Assembly: GCA_002480935.1 (NCBI GenBank)
Contig: DLDC01000012.1
Coordinates: 1 to 11,581, forward strand
DNA length: 11,581 nucleotides
Source: Prevotella sp. UBA7782
GTDB lineage: Bacteria; Bacteroidota; Bacteroidia; Bacteroidales; Bacteroidaceae
Direction of reading: 5' to 3'
The notes under the pieces were generated by a model, which searched no databases, had not been told where the DNA came from, and saw only the letters and a program-made list of their open reading frames with translations. The position numbers and the translations under genes are program-made. Shown piece by piece: positions 1 through 6,041 of this stretch (the stretch's first letter is position 1; each line of letters opens with the position of its first letter).

Positions 1-131
1 AACATCCACTGACTTTCTGTTTTTACTAAAGCAAAGAACCTAATTTTTGACAATATCAGATAATGAGCTAACGCAAAGAATAAAGGCAGTGGAATTATCC
101 GCAAAAAAGAAGACAAGTCGATAAAAATAAC

Positions 132-139
132 TATCTTTG
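132..139 (+). promoter_or_regulatory. Candidate -7 promoter box for the alcohol dehydrogenase gene
   Basis: TATCTTTG matches the Bacteroidetes -7 consensus TAnnTTTG and lies 71 bases before the ATG at 211. No clear TTTG -33 element sits 19-21 bases upstream, so the call rests on the -7 box and its position. The leader between box and gene is AT-rich and shows no clear structure. Bases 1-131 hold no recognisable gene. Confidence 0.5.
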
Positions 140-210
140 CAATATAGAATGAGACGGTTCAATGAAAGAAGGAACTATCTTACTTAGTTATTCATTTTAA
201 TTCATAATCT

Positions 211-1383
211 ATGAACGGAAATTTTGTTTATCACAACCCGACCAAGCTCTATTTTGGTCCGGACAGCCTCAATGGGTTTGAAAAAGAATTGAAGAAATAT
301 GGTCCCAACATCCTGCTCAACTATGGTGGAGGCAGCATCAAGCGCAATGGCGTTTATGACGAGGTCATGGCAGTACTGCGCAAGACGGGTAAGACGGTGG
401 TGGAAAATCCCGGCGTGATGTCCAACCCTACGCTAGAGAAGCTCAACGAGGGCGTTGACATCGCACGCAATCACAAGGTAGACCTTATCCTAGCCGTAGG
501 TGGTGGCAGTGTTTGCGACTATTCTAAAGCCGTGGCAGCTGCCACTCATTACGATGGCGACTATTGGGAGGCCTTCTATCTGAAGCAGCAGAATCCGCCA
601 GAGGGGCAGGTCATCCCACCCGTGGCCTGTGTGCTGACTATGGCGGGCACTGGCAGCGAGATGAATGCCGGCACCGTTATCACCGATGCCGCACATACAC
701 TGAAGGTTGGACATGTCTTCGATGAGCGGCTCATGCCCAAGTTTTCTATTCTCAACCCCAACTACACACTCACCGTGCCCGACAATCAGATGAAGGCCGG
801 CATCTACGACATCATGAACCATATCATGGAGCAGTATTTCTCCGGAGATGATGACAACACATCCGACTATCTCTCTGAAGGGCTCATGCGCGGACTTATC
901 GTAGCAGCGCGCAAGGCTGTGAAGAATCCTAAGGACTATGAGGCACGCAGCAACATCATGTGGACGGCAACATGGGCACTCAACACCCTTATTGGCTGTG
1001 GCAAGAAAGAAGACTGGGAAGTGCACATGATAGGCCATTCGGTGGGCGCTTGGACACATGCGCCACATGGCTACACCCTGGCCGCAGTATCGATGGCTTA
1101 CTATCATAAGATTCTGAAATATGGCCTGCCTAAGTTTGTTCGTTTCGCAGAAAATGTATGGAGCGTAAATCCAGAGGGTAAGAGCGATGAGCAGGTGGCC
1201 TTGGCTGGTCTCGACGCATTGAAGGCATGGATGAAGGAGATAGGCCTGCCCCTGACCATCAGCGAACTGGGTGCTACCCCCGACATGCTCGATGGCATAG
1301 CCAAAGGCACCTTCCTCCTTGATGCAGGCTACCATCAGTTGACCCACGACGAGCTGATGGAGATATTAAACGAGAGCATGTAA
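211..1383 (+). CDS. Iron-containing alcohol dehydrogenase, YqhD/butanol dehydrogenase type
   Basis: A 390-residue group III (iron-dependent) alcohol dehydrogenase, full length for the family. It probably reduces aldehydes to alcohols in the cytoplasm, with NADPH as donor by analogy to YqhD. Visible motifs are YGGGSIKRNG (residues 38-47) and GGGSVCDYSK (98-107) of the nucleotide-binding domain, then TMAGTGSEMNAG (143-154). The metal ligands are D200 and H204 (YDIMNH) and H272 and H286, with the extra conserved His at 276. The GGGS at 39-42 and the ANVMW-like NIMW segment near 248 place it closer to YqhD/BdhA than to FucO or AdhE; this is pattern recognition, not an alignment. The gene stands alone, with its own promoter box and terminator. 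The physiological substrate cannot be told from sequence; detoxification of short aldehydes or fermentative alcohol formation are both possible. Confidence 0.93.
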   Translation: MNGNFVYHNPTKLYFGPDSLNGFEKELKKYGPNILLNYGGGSIKRNGVYDEVMAVLRKTGKTVVENPGVMSNPTLEKLNEGVDIARNHKVDLILAVGGGSVCDYSKAVAAATHYDGDYWEAFYLKQQNPPEGQVIPPVACVLTMAGTGSEMNAGTVITDAAHTLKVGHVFDERLMPKFSILNPNYTLTVPDNQMKAGIYDIMNHIMEQYFSGDDDNTSDYLSEGLMRGLIVAARKAVKNPKDYEARSNIMWTATWALNTLIGCGKKEDWEVHMIGHSVGAWTHAPHGYTLAAVSMAYYHKILKYGLPKFVRFAENVWSVNPEGKSDEQVALAGLDALKAWMKEIGLPLTISELGATPDMLDGIAKGTFLLDAGYHQLTHDELMEILNESM

Positions 1384-1415
1384 TCTGATAGGAGAATACA
1401 GAAGATACAAGAATT

Positions 1416-1469
1416 ATCCGGACAGATGGGTGCTTAGTGAATGCTTTAGAACCCTTCTGCCCGGATTTT
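1416..1469 (+). terminator. Rho-independent-type terminator after the alcohol dehydrogenase
   Basis: A 16-base stem (1416-1431 with 1451-1466) has two mismatches and a 19-base loop, and is followed by TTTT. It begins 33 bases after the stop codon. The T-tract is short, so efficiency is uncertain, but the position and stem length fit a terminator for the gene at 211. Confidence 0.65.
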
Positions 1470-1621
1470 CATTAGATGTATCTCTATAGATTGTGACGCG
1501 CACCGGCTATCAGACTTCTTTCATCCTTCCATTCGCCGGATGCCAGAGGCTCTTAAGCCATGGAAGCTACATAAGGATTACTGTTCTACGATAAACTTGA
1601 GGCGGTTAGCTTTAACTATCA

Positions 1622-1740
1622 TCAAGCTGTTATCTGTTTGCGGTATTGAGCCGGTGTAATGCCGGTTTTCTTCTTGAACATACGGAGGATACTGAAAACC
1701 TATCTGATAGCTGATATGCTGAAGAATGTTTGCTAGCCGG
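1622..1740 (-). pseudogene. Remnant of AraC-type regulator C-terminus, frame-broken
   Basis: On the minus strand one frame reads HISYQIGFQYPPY (from 1718), typical of the second helix-turn-helix of AraC-family proteins. Another frame then continues as MFKKKTGITPAQYRKQ and stops at 1622-1624, the usual AraC C-terminal ending. The intact family pattern is roughly ISYQIGF-x-x-P-x-YFSRMFKKKTGITPAQYR, so the break fits a loss of about ten bases just after PPY, removing FSR and shifting the frame. Nothing AraC-like is readable upstream of 1740, so about 85% or more of a regulator is missing. The KKKTGITPAQYR form occurs in both stand-alone AraC proteins and in hybrid two-component regulators of the Bacteroidetes, and the parent type cannot be decided. 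Confidence 0.75.
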
Positions 1741-1743
1741 TGA

Positions 1744-1767
1744 GCGGGCACTCGAGCGAGTGTCCGC
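1744..1767. repeat. GC-rich near-perfect palindrome
   Basis: GCGGGCACTCG (1744-1754) and CGAGTGTCCGC (1757-1767) form 11 base pairs, one of them a G-T wobble in RNA, around a 2-base centre. It directly adjoins the point where the AraC remnant becomes unreadable. It has no T-tract on either strand. It might be an operator, a scar of a small element or chance; I cannot tell. Confidence 0.45.
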
Positions 1768-1862
1768 ACGGTTGTTGATGATCTTTTATATACAACAAAT
1801 TGAGTATCATGCACCAGTTCATCAGCTGCACTTCACCCCTTTGAGGCCTTCCTTTAAAGGAA

Positions 1863-1890
1863 CAAAAAATCCCGAGATTATTCCCGGGAT
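1863..1890 (-). terminator. Terminator of the ECF sigma operon
   Basis: Read on the minus strand, a 9-base stem with one mismatch (1890-1882 with 1877-1869, loop of four) built on ATCCCG/CGGGAT is followed at once by six Ts (1869-1864). It lies 17 bases after the stop of the gene ending at 1907. This is a canonical intrinsic terminator. Confidence 0.85.
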
Positions 1891-1906
1891 CAAATCGCGA
1901 AGCGCT

Positions 1907-2779
1907 CTAGATGAAAAAGCCAAACGAGAGCGTCTTGAATTTCATGCCATGTCCGTCCTTAATCAGGTCGCAGGGGCTATACTTGAAATAAAGATTGTAG
2001 CCGAAGAAATTCATAGTAGCCATAAAGTCCACCGTAACAGGCTTTACCTCAGCATTATTCGTAGACATCTTTACGCCTTTTCCGTTTTCCTTCCACTTGG
2101 TCTTTATGCTACTACTCATGTTCAAGTTAAGTACCGGTCCGAGTGAAAAGCCTATTTTTTTGGAATAAAAATGATAACGGAGAGGGAAGTTCAAGCTGAA
2201 CACCTTGATACGAGAGAACTTCGGTGTAACGCCGTCTGCATACTGACTGAGCTTTATTTCGTCTTTTTCAGTCTTTACAAAACACGTGTTACCCTTGATT
2301 CGGTAATTGCGCCAATCCAATCCTAAGCCCAGCGAGAAGCAATGATGACCGTTCCTAGGATACACTCTCACATCAGTAAGCCACCATAACTCCCAAGAGC
2401 TGAACATTCTGAAGTCAGCCTCTGAGGGCATTCCCGGCGTGCCATTGAAGCCAACAAAGAAGTTACCGACAATCTCTGTCGTGGGGTAGGATGTAGCCTT
2501 AGAAGAATTCTTCGCAATAGGCCAAAGACTGATGTTCCAGTTCTTGCCCATCTCACTGGTGCTCACATAATTGCTATCAACAAGCTGTATGGAGTTGCTA
2601 TACTTGAAATCGGGATTGCCCTCTTTGCCTCTTATCATGATTGTTTGTGCCGAATCAGACGTGATAACAACCACCTTGTCGGCCTTGTTCACTACGAGCG
2701 TGTCTTGCTCTGCCTCATTTCTTCCAAACATACATAGTGGGAGAAAGGCCACCAAAATACTTAATAATAATTTTCTCAT
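1907..2779 (-). CDS. Predicted outer-membrane beta-barrel protein of the ECF operon
   Basis: A 290-residue exported protein not assigned to a named family. Residues 1-19 are a signal peptide (positive MRK, then a hydrophobic core, likely cut near CMFG-R). From about residue 100 onward the chain alternates polar and hydrophobic residues with many aromatic ones (for example FSLGLGLDW, FPLRYHFY, IGFSLGPVLNLN), and it ends in an aromatic LSFGFFI. These are marks of a small outer-membrane beta-barrel, as in OmpW/PorT-like proteins. The N-terminal 80 residues after the signal are less barrel-like and may form a periplasmic part. It is the last gene of the sigma-factor operon, 38 bases after the preceding gene and just before the terminator. 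Function is unknown; it is inferred to be an envelope target of the co-encoded sigma factor. Confidence 0.75.
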   Translation of the reverse strand: MRKLLLSILVAFLPLCMFGRNEAEQDTLVVNKADKVVVITSDSAQTIMIRGKEGNPDFKYSNSIQLVDSNYVSTSEMGKNWNISLWPIAKNSSKATSYPTTEIVGNFFVGFNGTPGMPSEADFRMFSSWELWWLTDVRVYPRNGHHCFSLGLGLDWRNYRIKGNTCFVKTEKDEIKLSQYADGVTPKFSRIKVFSLNFPLRYHFYSKKIGFSLGPVLNLNMSSSIKTKWKENGKGVKMSTNNAEVKPVTVDFMATMNFFGYNLYFKYSPCDLIKDGHGMKFKTLSFGFFI

Positions 2780-2817
2780 TGCTTATTGTTTTTTCTTGTT
2801 ATTATTCCGTTAGTCCA

Positions 2818-3255
2818 CTACCCTATCAGCTTTCGCAGCTCGTCTATGCTGCTCACGCTCCCCTCCATATATACCAGGGTGATTGAGCGGCATTTGCCGG
2901 AGCCCGAAACAAGGTAACACAAATAGCGATTGGTTTTGCCGCGCGGTACAAAGCTCATGATGAGTGATGTTTTCTTGCCTTTGCTGCGCAGCTCTACACT
3001 TACGGCATGCTGCCGGTCATGCTCTATCAGATTGTCTATCTCATTCTTTTGCTGTATGCTGGCATTGAACCTTACGCTATGATAGAAGTTCAACCTATAT
3101 TTACTGAGGGCACGTCCCCTTACCTTAACCTCCACCATCTGGTCTTGGGAAACCACTTTCCCTGCAAAGACAGCATTGGCATGCAGTCCGCCTTGCGCCA
3201 TTACCATACATGGAATAAGCCATATCATTAAGAAAAACAGAACTTTCTTTTCCAT
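2818..3255 (-). CDS. Small secreted protein, DUF6108-like, unknown function
   Basis: A 145-residue protein with a clear signal peptide (MEKK, then a hydrophobic stretch ending in MVMA-Q, cut after residue 20). The mature part of about 125 residues has two cysteines (113 and 122) that could pair in the periplasm, and short alternating strands, for example TSLIMSFVPRG. No lipoprotein Cys follows the signal, so it is probably soluble in the periplasm or exported. Size, placement after a sigma/anti-sigma pair and general look recall the DUF6108/DUF4252 kind of protein found in Bacteroidetes ECF operons; that assignment is from memory and tentative. It sits 27 bases after the membrane protein gene and 38 bases before the barrel gene, so all are probably made together. 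Confidence 0.7.
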   Translation of the reverse strand: MEKKVLFFLMIWLIPCMVMAQGGLHANAVFAGKVVSQDQMVEVKVRGRALSKYRLNFYHSVRFNASIQQKNEIDNLIEHDRQHAVSVELRSKGKKTSLIMSFVPRGKTNRYLCYLVSGSGKCRSITLVYMEGSVSSIDELRKLIG

Positions 3256-3282
3256 ATCTTTATTTTTTTTCAGTCAGTCATA

Positions 3283-3717
3283 TCATTGGTCAGTCATCAG
3301 CACATCCTGCAGTTGGCCATCTACAGAGTTGGTGCCCTGCATGTCAATGTCATCCATTGTTCTCACAACCTCCGAACGTATTGTGCCCACATCGGTGGTT
3401 TTCTTACCGTATATGTAGGCTACGCTATAGTTCATGCTAGCGTCAATCCATAATGCGGCAGAAGCAACAAGCACCAGAGCTATGGCAGCTGCGCTTGCTA
3501 TCCTTATCAGTTTGCGAGTGGCAAACGGCCTGGCTGCCTTTTGCTCACCAGGGTCTTGAATGCTTCCCAGCCCCAAGATGAGTTCTCTCATGGGCAGAAG
3601 GTCATCATCCACACACTTTTCCGCGAAGTAGTGGTATAGATATTGCTCCTCTGCAAGAGATGTTTCTCCCGCCATGAATTTTTCTACCAACTTATGAATA
3701 TCATACATCTTCTTCAT
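3283..3717 (-). CDS. Single-pass membrane protein, probable anti-sigma factor
   Basis: I take ATG at 3717 as the start (144 residues); an in-frame TTG at 3750 would overlap the sigma stop codon and adds residues that look non-conserved, and a second ATG lies three codons further in. The N-terminal 70 residues are cytoplasmic and helical (MYDIHKLVEKFMAGETSLAE), resembling the sigma-binding region of Bacteroidetes anti-sigma factors where a 'FLxGETSxxEE' type motif is common. One membrane helix spans about residues 71-91. The remaining 50 or so residues would be periplasmic and include AYIYGKKTTD and an acidic tail. It lacks the large FecR domain of TonB-coupled anti-sigma factors. The gene begins 29 bases after the sigma gene. 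Role as anti-sigma factor is inferred from topology, motif and position. Confidence 0.75.
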   Translation of the reverse strand: MKKMYDIHKLVEKFMAGETSLAEEQYLYHYFAEKCVDDDLLPMRELILGLGSIQDPGEQKAARPFATRKLIRIASAAAIALVLVASAALWIDASMNYSVAYIYGKKTTDVGTIRSEVVRTMDDIDMQGTNSVDGQLQDVLMTDQ

Positions 3718-3746
3718 ACACCTTATATATGTTGTTGCGTTCAGGC

Positions 3747-4223
3747 TCAAGCCCTACTTTGCATTTGCTTCACTATCATTCCTCTCAATGCCTGTCTGGC
3801 TCTGCTCAAAGCCTTTCTTACAGCCGGCTCTTTCATGCCCATGTAGCGGGCTATATCGGCCATTTCCATACCATCTATATGCCTCAGCTGTATAATGGTT
3901 TGTTGCAAGACAGGCAAATCGGCTATGAGTGACATCATTACAGCTATGCGTTCGTCTTTTTCTTCAGACTGCACAACGTCGCAATCATCTATGTTCAGCG
4001 TTGTCCTTCGTCGCCTTAGCTCGTCCACGCATTGATGCCTGACCAGCGTAAGAGCTAAAGGAAGCAAGGGCGAGTGCAACGTGTCTACCATCTTCCACAA
4101 GCGAACGAGCACGGATTGCACAGCGTCTTCGCTGTCAGCCCCATTCTTCATGTAGCCCATGGAGGTGGCTAACAGCCTAGGCCTGATGTCTTTCACTTCC
4201 TTTTGAAACTCCTCTTCGGTCAT
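3747..4223 (-). CDS. ECF-type RNA polymerase sigma-70 factor
   Basis: A 158-residue alternative sigma factor with only regions 2 and 4, as expected of the extracytoplasmic function group. Region 2 lies at about residues 12-75, including the DSEDAVQSVLVRLWK helix (30-44) that contacts core polymerase and the -10 side, and RHQCVDELRRRR (62-73). Region 4 is at about 95-150, with the helix-turn-helix MADIARYMGMKEPAVRKALS (121-140) for -35 recognition. It heads a four-gene operon with a probable anti-sigma factor and two exported proteins, which implies a signal sensed at the envelope. The target promoters are not known; control of its own operon is common in such systems but is only an inference here. 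Confidence 0.93.
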   Translation of the reverse strand: MTEEEFQKEVKDIRPRLLATSMGYMKNGADSEDAVQSVLVRLWKMVDTLHSPLLPLALTLVRHQCVDELRRRRTTLNIDDCDVVQSEEKDERIAVMMSLIADLPVLQQTIIQLRHIDGMEMADIARYMGMKEPAVRKALSRARQALRGMIVKQMQSRA

Positions 4224-4275
4224 CTTTTTCGTTGCATTTCTAATCTTATTACGAACATTCCGCGCTTTTGTGACA

Positions 4276-4302
4276 CAAATTTACAAAAAAATTATCGTCA
4301 AA
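4276..4302 (-). promoter_or_regulatory. Candidate promoter of the ECF sigma operon
   Basis: On the minus strand TAAATTTG (4283-4276) matches the -7 consensus, about 50 bases before the sigma start codon. A TTTG (4302-4299) lies upstream, but the 15-base gap is shorter than the usual 19-21, so the -33 assignment is weak. A separate ECF-type promoter could also exist here and would not be recognised by this consensus. Confidence 0.4.
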
Positions 4303-4692
4303 TCGTTTTTAGGCTCTCGTATTGAACAATAATCAGGTAAGGGTCTTCGCGGGCAGGCGCCAGCAAACTGCGTTTATTCAATGTATGTCGGAAAGTATTT
4401 CCGGGCTGAACAGATGGGAGCAGATGCCGTTGCTTTCTTCATATTCTGATGGCTCACAGTTCTTGAATAATGAACAGCCTATCCACAGAACTTATCGGCT
4501 GCGGCGATAATTCTTGTCAACACAATTTGGGTTGACTACAGTCGCCATGCCTAAAAGGGGCACTTCTGTCATTCAAAACAGGCATTATGAGCGGGCGAAA
4601 TAGGGCATATTACGATGCAAAAAGGCCTATTTTTGCGGCGCATATCTGTCGCACTCGTTTTTACTTGTCACACTCGTTGCGACAAAAAACAA
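4303..4692. other. Gene-free intergenic region with short repeats
   Basis: No gene is supported in this part of the 584-base gap between the sigma gene and the peroxiredoxin gene. A 62-codon frame at 4322-4510 has no family features or promoter. The right half, from 4516, is densely packed with small inverted and direct repeats described separately; the left half shows nothing I recognise. Confidence 0.6.
4516..4684. repeat. Cluster of short inverted and direct repeats
   Basis: Four structures follow one another. GTCAAC/GTTGAC (4516-4521, 4531-4536) and ATGCCT/AGGCAT (4547-4552, 4580-4585) are inverted pairs. AAATAGG/CCTATTT (4598-4604, 4626-4632) is a third inverted pair with a 21-base loop. 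TGTCGCACTCGTT (4647-4659) and TGTCACACTCGTT (4666-4678) are 13-base direct repeats with one difference and a period of 19; TGTCGC at 4647 also pairs with GCGACA at 4679-4684. The density suggests a repetitive extragenic element of the host genome, but copy number cannot be seen from one window. Confidence 0.45.
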
Positions 4693-4735
4693 GATGACAC
4701 CCATGGCAGACTGCTATCATGCCAAGGATGTCATC
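4684..4735 (-). terminator. Strong terminator after the porQ-cmk-bcp operon
   Basis: On the minus strand a 16-base stem with two mismatches (4735-4720 with 4708-4693), loop of 11, is followed directly by TTGTTTTTT (4692-4684). It lies 73 bases downstream of the peroxiredoxin stop codon and fits a rho-independent terminator for the operon running leftward from porQ. Confidence 0.85.
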
Positions 4736-4807
4736 GTTTATTGTATGGTGAGCAACGGCAAGCCACCAAGGTCTGAAATGCCCGATGCTTACCGATATGG
4801 TGCTCTC

Positions 4808-5266
4808 TTATCCTAAAATTTGAGCTGCATGTTCCTTCACCTTTATCTCTTTGGGATGGAAGATGCGCGTGACGCGCCCCTCCTCATCTGTAACAAACGT
4901 GGTGCGGAAGGTTCCCATAGTGGTCTTGCCATACATCTTCTTTTCGCCGTAAGCACCCAGTTCAGTGACAAGCCGCTTGTCCTCATCAGCTATAAGCGGG
5001 AAGGGCAGGTTGTTGCGCTCAATAAACTTTTTATGGCTGGCGGCACTTTGCGTGCTCACGCCCACAACGGCATAGCCTTGAGAGAGAAAAGACTGATAGT
5101 TGTCGCGAAGGTTACAAGCCTCGTTGGTGCATCCGGGTGTTGAGTCGCGAGGATAGATATAGAGCACCAACTTCTTTCCTTTAAAGTCACTCAATTTTAT
5201 TTCCCTGCCGTCCTGGTCCTTTCCCAGCATCTCCGGCAATTTGTCTCCTATGTTCATATTGCTCAT
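4808..5266 (-). CDS. bcp: Thioredoxin-dependent thiol peroxidase, Bcp/PrxQ type
   Basis: A 152-residue peroxiredoxin, the usual length for bacterioferritin comigratory protein. It reduces hydrogen peroxide and organic peroxides in the cytoplasm using thioredoxin. The active-site segment PRDSTPGCTNEACNLRD (39-55) holds the peroxidatic C46 in TPGCT and the resolving C51 five residues later, as in two-cysteine PrxQ proteins. T43 and the conserved R121 (FRTTFVTD) complete the catalytic set. The N-terminal IGDKLPEMLGKDQDG segment is also typical. Start may be M1 or M4 (MSNMNIG); the difference is trivial. It lies 39 bases after cmk and probably shares its transcript. Confidence 0.95.
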   Translation of the reverse strand: MSNMNIGDKLPEMLGKDQDGREIKLSDFKGKKLVLYIYPRDSTPGCTNEACNLRDNYQSFLSQGYAVVGVSTQSAASHKKFIERNNLPFPLIADEDKRLVTELGAYGEKKMYGKTTMGTFRTTFVTDEEGRVTRIFHPKEIKVKEHAAQILG

Positions 5267-5305
5267 TAGTGTTTGATGATAAATACTATTTCTAGGCTTT
5301 TTAGA

Positions 5306-6001
5306 TTACGCTTCTGCCACCGCCTTTCTGTATGCGTCAAGCAACCATTGCTGTTGCTGAGCAATGGTGAGGTGACTGTTGTCTAGCTCTATGGCATCAT
5401 CGGCTTTCCTCAGAGGACTGGTGGCCCGGTGCGAGTCTATGTAGTCACGCTCCTGCACATTCTTCAGTATGTCGTCAAAGCTAACGTCTTGTCCTTTCTG
5501 CTTCAGCTCATCATATCGCCGCTGAGCCCTGACCTCAGGCGAGGCAGTGACAAACACCTTGAGCTCGGCATGAGGAAAGACCACCGTACCAATATCCCGG
5601 CCATCCATCACAATGCCTTTTTCCTTGCCCATGAGCTGCTGCTGGGCCACAAGCAGTTGTCTGACAAAAGGCAGGGCGGCAATGACACTTACATGCGCCG
5701 ACACCTTCATGTCTCTTATCTCTTGTTCTACGTTCTCATCATTCAGATAAGTATCGGGCCTGCCCGTAGCGTTGTTCAGACGGAACGTGATGTGTATGTC
5801 GGGCAACGAAGCCTTCAGAGCCTCATCGTCCACCTCATCATCGGTCTTGAAAAAGCCCTTGCGCAAGGCAAAGAGGGTTACGGCGCGATACATGGCACCC
5901 GTGTCTACATAAACATAACCAATCTCCTTGGCAAGGTTCTTAGCCATCGTGCTCTTGCCGCACGATGAGTAGCCGTCTATGGCTATAATAATCTTTCGCA
6001 T
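5306..6001 (-). CDS. cmk: Cytidylate kinase
   Basis: A 231-residue (d)CMP kinase of full length. It phosphorylates CMP and dCMP to the diphosphates with ATP in pyrimidine nucleotide salvage and synthesis. The P-loop GYSSCGKST is at 10-18, and [10 protein letters not shown] (33-42) is the characteristic substrate-binding segment. [19 protein letters not shown] (132-150), the lid-region arginines in RAQRRYDEL (158-166) and [19 protein letters not shown] (185-203) complete the family pattern. It starts 40 bases after porQ. The porQ-cmk order recurs in other Bacteroidales, as far as I recall. Confidence 0.96.
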   Translation of the reverse strand: MRKIIIAIDGYSSCGKSTMAKNLAKEIGYVYVDTGAMYRAVTLFALRKGFFKTDDEVDDEALKASLPDIHITFRLNNATGRPDTYLNDENVEQEIRDMKVSAHVSVIAALPFVRQLLVAQQQLMGKEKGIVMDGRDIGTVVFPHAELKVFVTASPEVRAQRRYDELKQKGQDVSFDDILKNVQERDYIDSHRATSPLRKADDAIELDNSHLTIAQQQQWLLDAYRKAVAEA

Positions 6002-6041
6002 GATTTAAAGTAAAGATTTAATTCTATATACTGTATTTCCA

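Larger units (their letters stand above)
1470..1868. other. Gene-free region between alcohol dehydrogenase and ECF operon
   Basis: No intact gene is supported here. The stretch contains the AraC-type remnant at 1622-1740, a GC-rich palindrome at 1744-1767, and a 14-base perfect palindrome TTCCTTTAAAGGAA at 1849-1862. The open frames crossing it on both strands have no family features apart from the AraC fragment. It looks like a gene graveyard between two convergent transcription units. Confidence 0.6.

Noticed and set aside
490..1347. Long open frame (285 codons) antisense to the alcohol dehydrogenase
   Set aside because: It mirrors a well-supported gene with full family motifs, has no recognisable domain, and its composition is that of a complementary-strand shadow.
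1849..1862. Perfect 14-base palindrome TTCCTTTAAAGGAA as an operator
   Set aside because: It lies downstream of the operon terminator between convergent units, with no start site nearby, and is AT-rich enough to occur by chance.
1730..2146. 138-codon plus-strand frame over the AraC remnant and barrel gene end
   Set aside because: It runs through the operon terminator and antisense to a signal-peptide-bearing gene.
3718..3750. TTG extension of the probable anti-sigma factor by 11 codons
   Set aside because: It would overlap the sigma stop codon with a rare start, while an ATG at 3717 gives a normal spacing and a typical MKKMYD beginning.
4322..4510. 62-codon plus-strand frame in the sigma/peroxiredoxin gap
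   Set aside because: No promoter box, no hydrophobic or domain pattern, and a composition typical of random spacer DNA.
4647..4678. Two direct repeats considered as a CRISPR fragment
   Set aside because: Only two 13-base units with a 6-base gap, no further units and no cas genes.
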